DNA from: Deltaproteobacteria bacterium | GTDB lineage: Bacteria; Myxococcota_A; Polyangia; Polyangiales; Houyiibacteriaceae | DNA length: 64,000 nt | Assembly (NCBI GenBank): GCA_017644045.1 | Contig: JAEPMI010000003.1 | Location: 1 to 64,000 of the forward strand | Reading direction: 5' to 3' | Shown here: piece after piece, positions 63,581 through 64,000 of the stretch | How positions within the stretch are numbered: position 1 is the first letter of the stretch | Layout: each line of letters begins with the position of its first letter | The notes under the pieces: generated by a model | The model's input: only the letters and a program-made list of their open reading frames with translations | The model's database searches: none | Told to the model about the DNA's origin: nothing | Made by a program: the position numbers and the translations under genes

Positions 63581-64000
63581 CTATCCCCTGGGCGGCGGGG
63601 CGCCGCAGCTCGGGCACTGACCGAGCTCGCGGGCGTAGGTCGCCGCGCAATGGCCGCAGGCGACGCGGCCCATCGGTTCGGCGGCGATCGGGTGCATCTC
63701 CGGGTAGAGCACCTCGAGCTCGGCGCTCGACATCCGATCGTTCTCGTCCGCGGGGCTCCAGATCACCTCGAAGGCCACCAGCTCGGCAACGCTCAGCCAG
63801 CTGAGCACCCGGAGCGCCTGGCGGAACCGGCTGGGGTCCGCGATGCCGTCGAGGTCAGCCAGGACGCGCTTCGCGGCCACCACGAAGGTGACCACGCAGA
63901 GGCCTTCGCCCTCTTCGGGCCGGGCCGTCATCTGCGGTCCGTCGCGGCGCTCGATGGCACCTTCGACGTTGCGCACGAGCTCGTGGCGGAAGCGGGAGCG
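63581..64000 (-). CDS. DUF1517-like protein with zinc ribbon, partial
   Basis: The C-terminal part of a gene that continues beyond the right edge: the frame stays open to base 64000, and the internal GTG at 63976 is probably not the true start. LCVVTFVVAAKRVLADLDGI and VAFEVIWSPADENDRMSSAE, then ELEVLYPEMHP, resemble the DUF1517 family. The end carries a C-x2-C / C-x2-C zinc ribbon (CGHCAATYARELGQCPSCG). Function unknown. Confidence 0.65.
   Translation of the reverse strand, partial: RSRFRHELVRNVEGAIERRDGPQMTARPEEGEGLCVVTFVVAAKRVLADLDGIADPSRFRQALRVLSWLSVAELVAFEVIWSPADENDRMSSAELEVLYPEMHPIAAEPMGRVACGHCAATYARELGQCPSCGAPPPRG

Overview
The window is very GC-rich, densely coded DNA from a gliding or predatory-type myxobacterium. 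I place it in Myxococcota, most likely a Polyangia/Sandaracinus-like lineage. The grounds are a PilZ protein of the TIGR02266 type, eukaryote-like Ser/Thr kinase signalling, many secreted Cys-rich lipoproteins with Asp/Gly/Pro linkers, MopE-type 'DDDCDG' repeats, and MYXO-CTERM-like C-termini (Cys region, one hydrophobic helix, Arg cluster). No rRNA, tRNA, CRISPR array, transposase or phage gene is visible. The species assignment is inference.

Layout. 0-16 kb is mostly housekeeping: an RluA-type pseudouridine synthase overlapping a PPK2 polyphosphate kinase, sthA transhydrogenase, an MpaB-type oxygenase, a DUF442-like phosphatase, xseA-aroE, and a rhodanese gene overlapping folK. 15-21 kb holds a PilZ/coiled-coil/PEGA protein and a three-gene operon (Gly-rich lipoprotein, Ser/Thr kinase, PEGA protein) joined by ATGA overlaps. 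21-26 kb has a G8-domain lipoprotein divergent from a winged-helix regulator. 26-30 kb has a DinG/Rad3-type helicase coupled to a lipoprotein. 30-38 kb is a block of surface proteins: two LamG lipoproteins, an amidase with MopE and FG-GAP repeats, and further lipoproteins. 38-45 kb has a haloalkane dehalogenase, a divergent ClpB paralogue, an aldo/keto reductase-kinase-HAD fusion and a GNAT acetyltransferase. 45-51 kb is one 1984-residue protein with a von Willebrand A domain, 20 MopE repeats and an FGE-sulfatase domain. 51-56 kb has a double-receiver membrane protein and a VWA lipoprotein. 56-64 kb has a frameshifted lipoprotein gene, a Cys-rich lipoprotein/beta-barrel pair, a LuxR regulator with two HTH domains, a HEAT-like protein and a DUF1517-like fragment.

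The strongest non-coding signal is a roughly 120-145 bp intergenic repeat present three times (11.3, 21.2 and 39.5 kb). Each copy lies just downstream of a stop codon in the same orientation and ends in a GGGGGATTT/AAATCCCCC hairpin. One copy encodes the last codons of aroE; another reaches into the start codon of the dehalogenase gene. The most unusual protein is the three-domain aldo/keto reductase-P-loop kinase-HAD fusion at 42.9-44.6 kb. Gaps between genes are all under about 260 bp.
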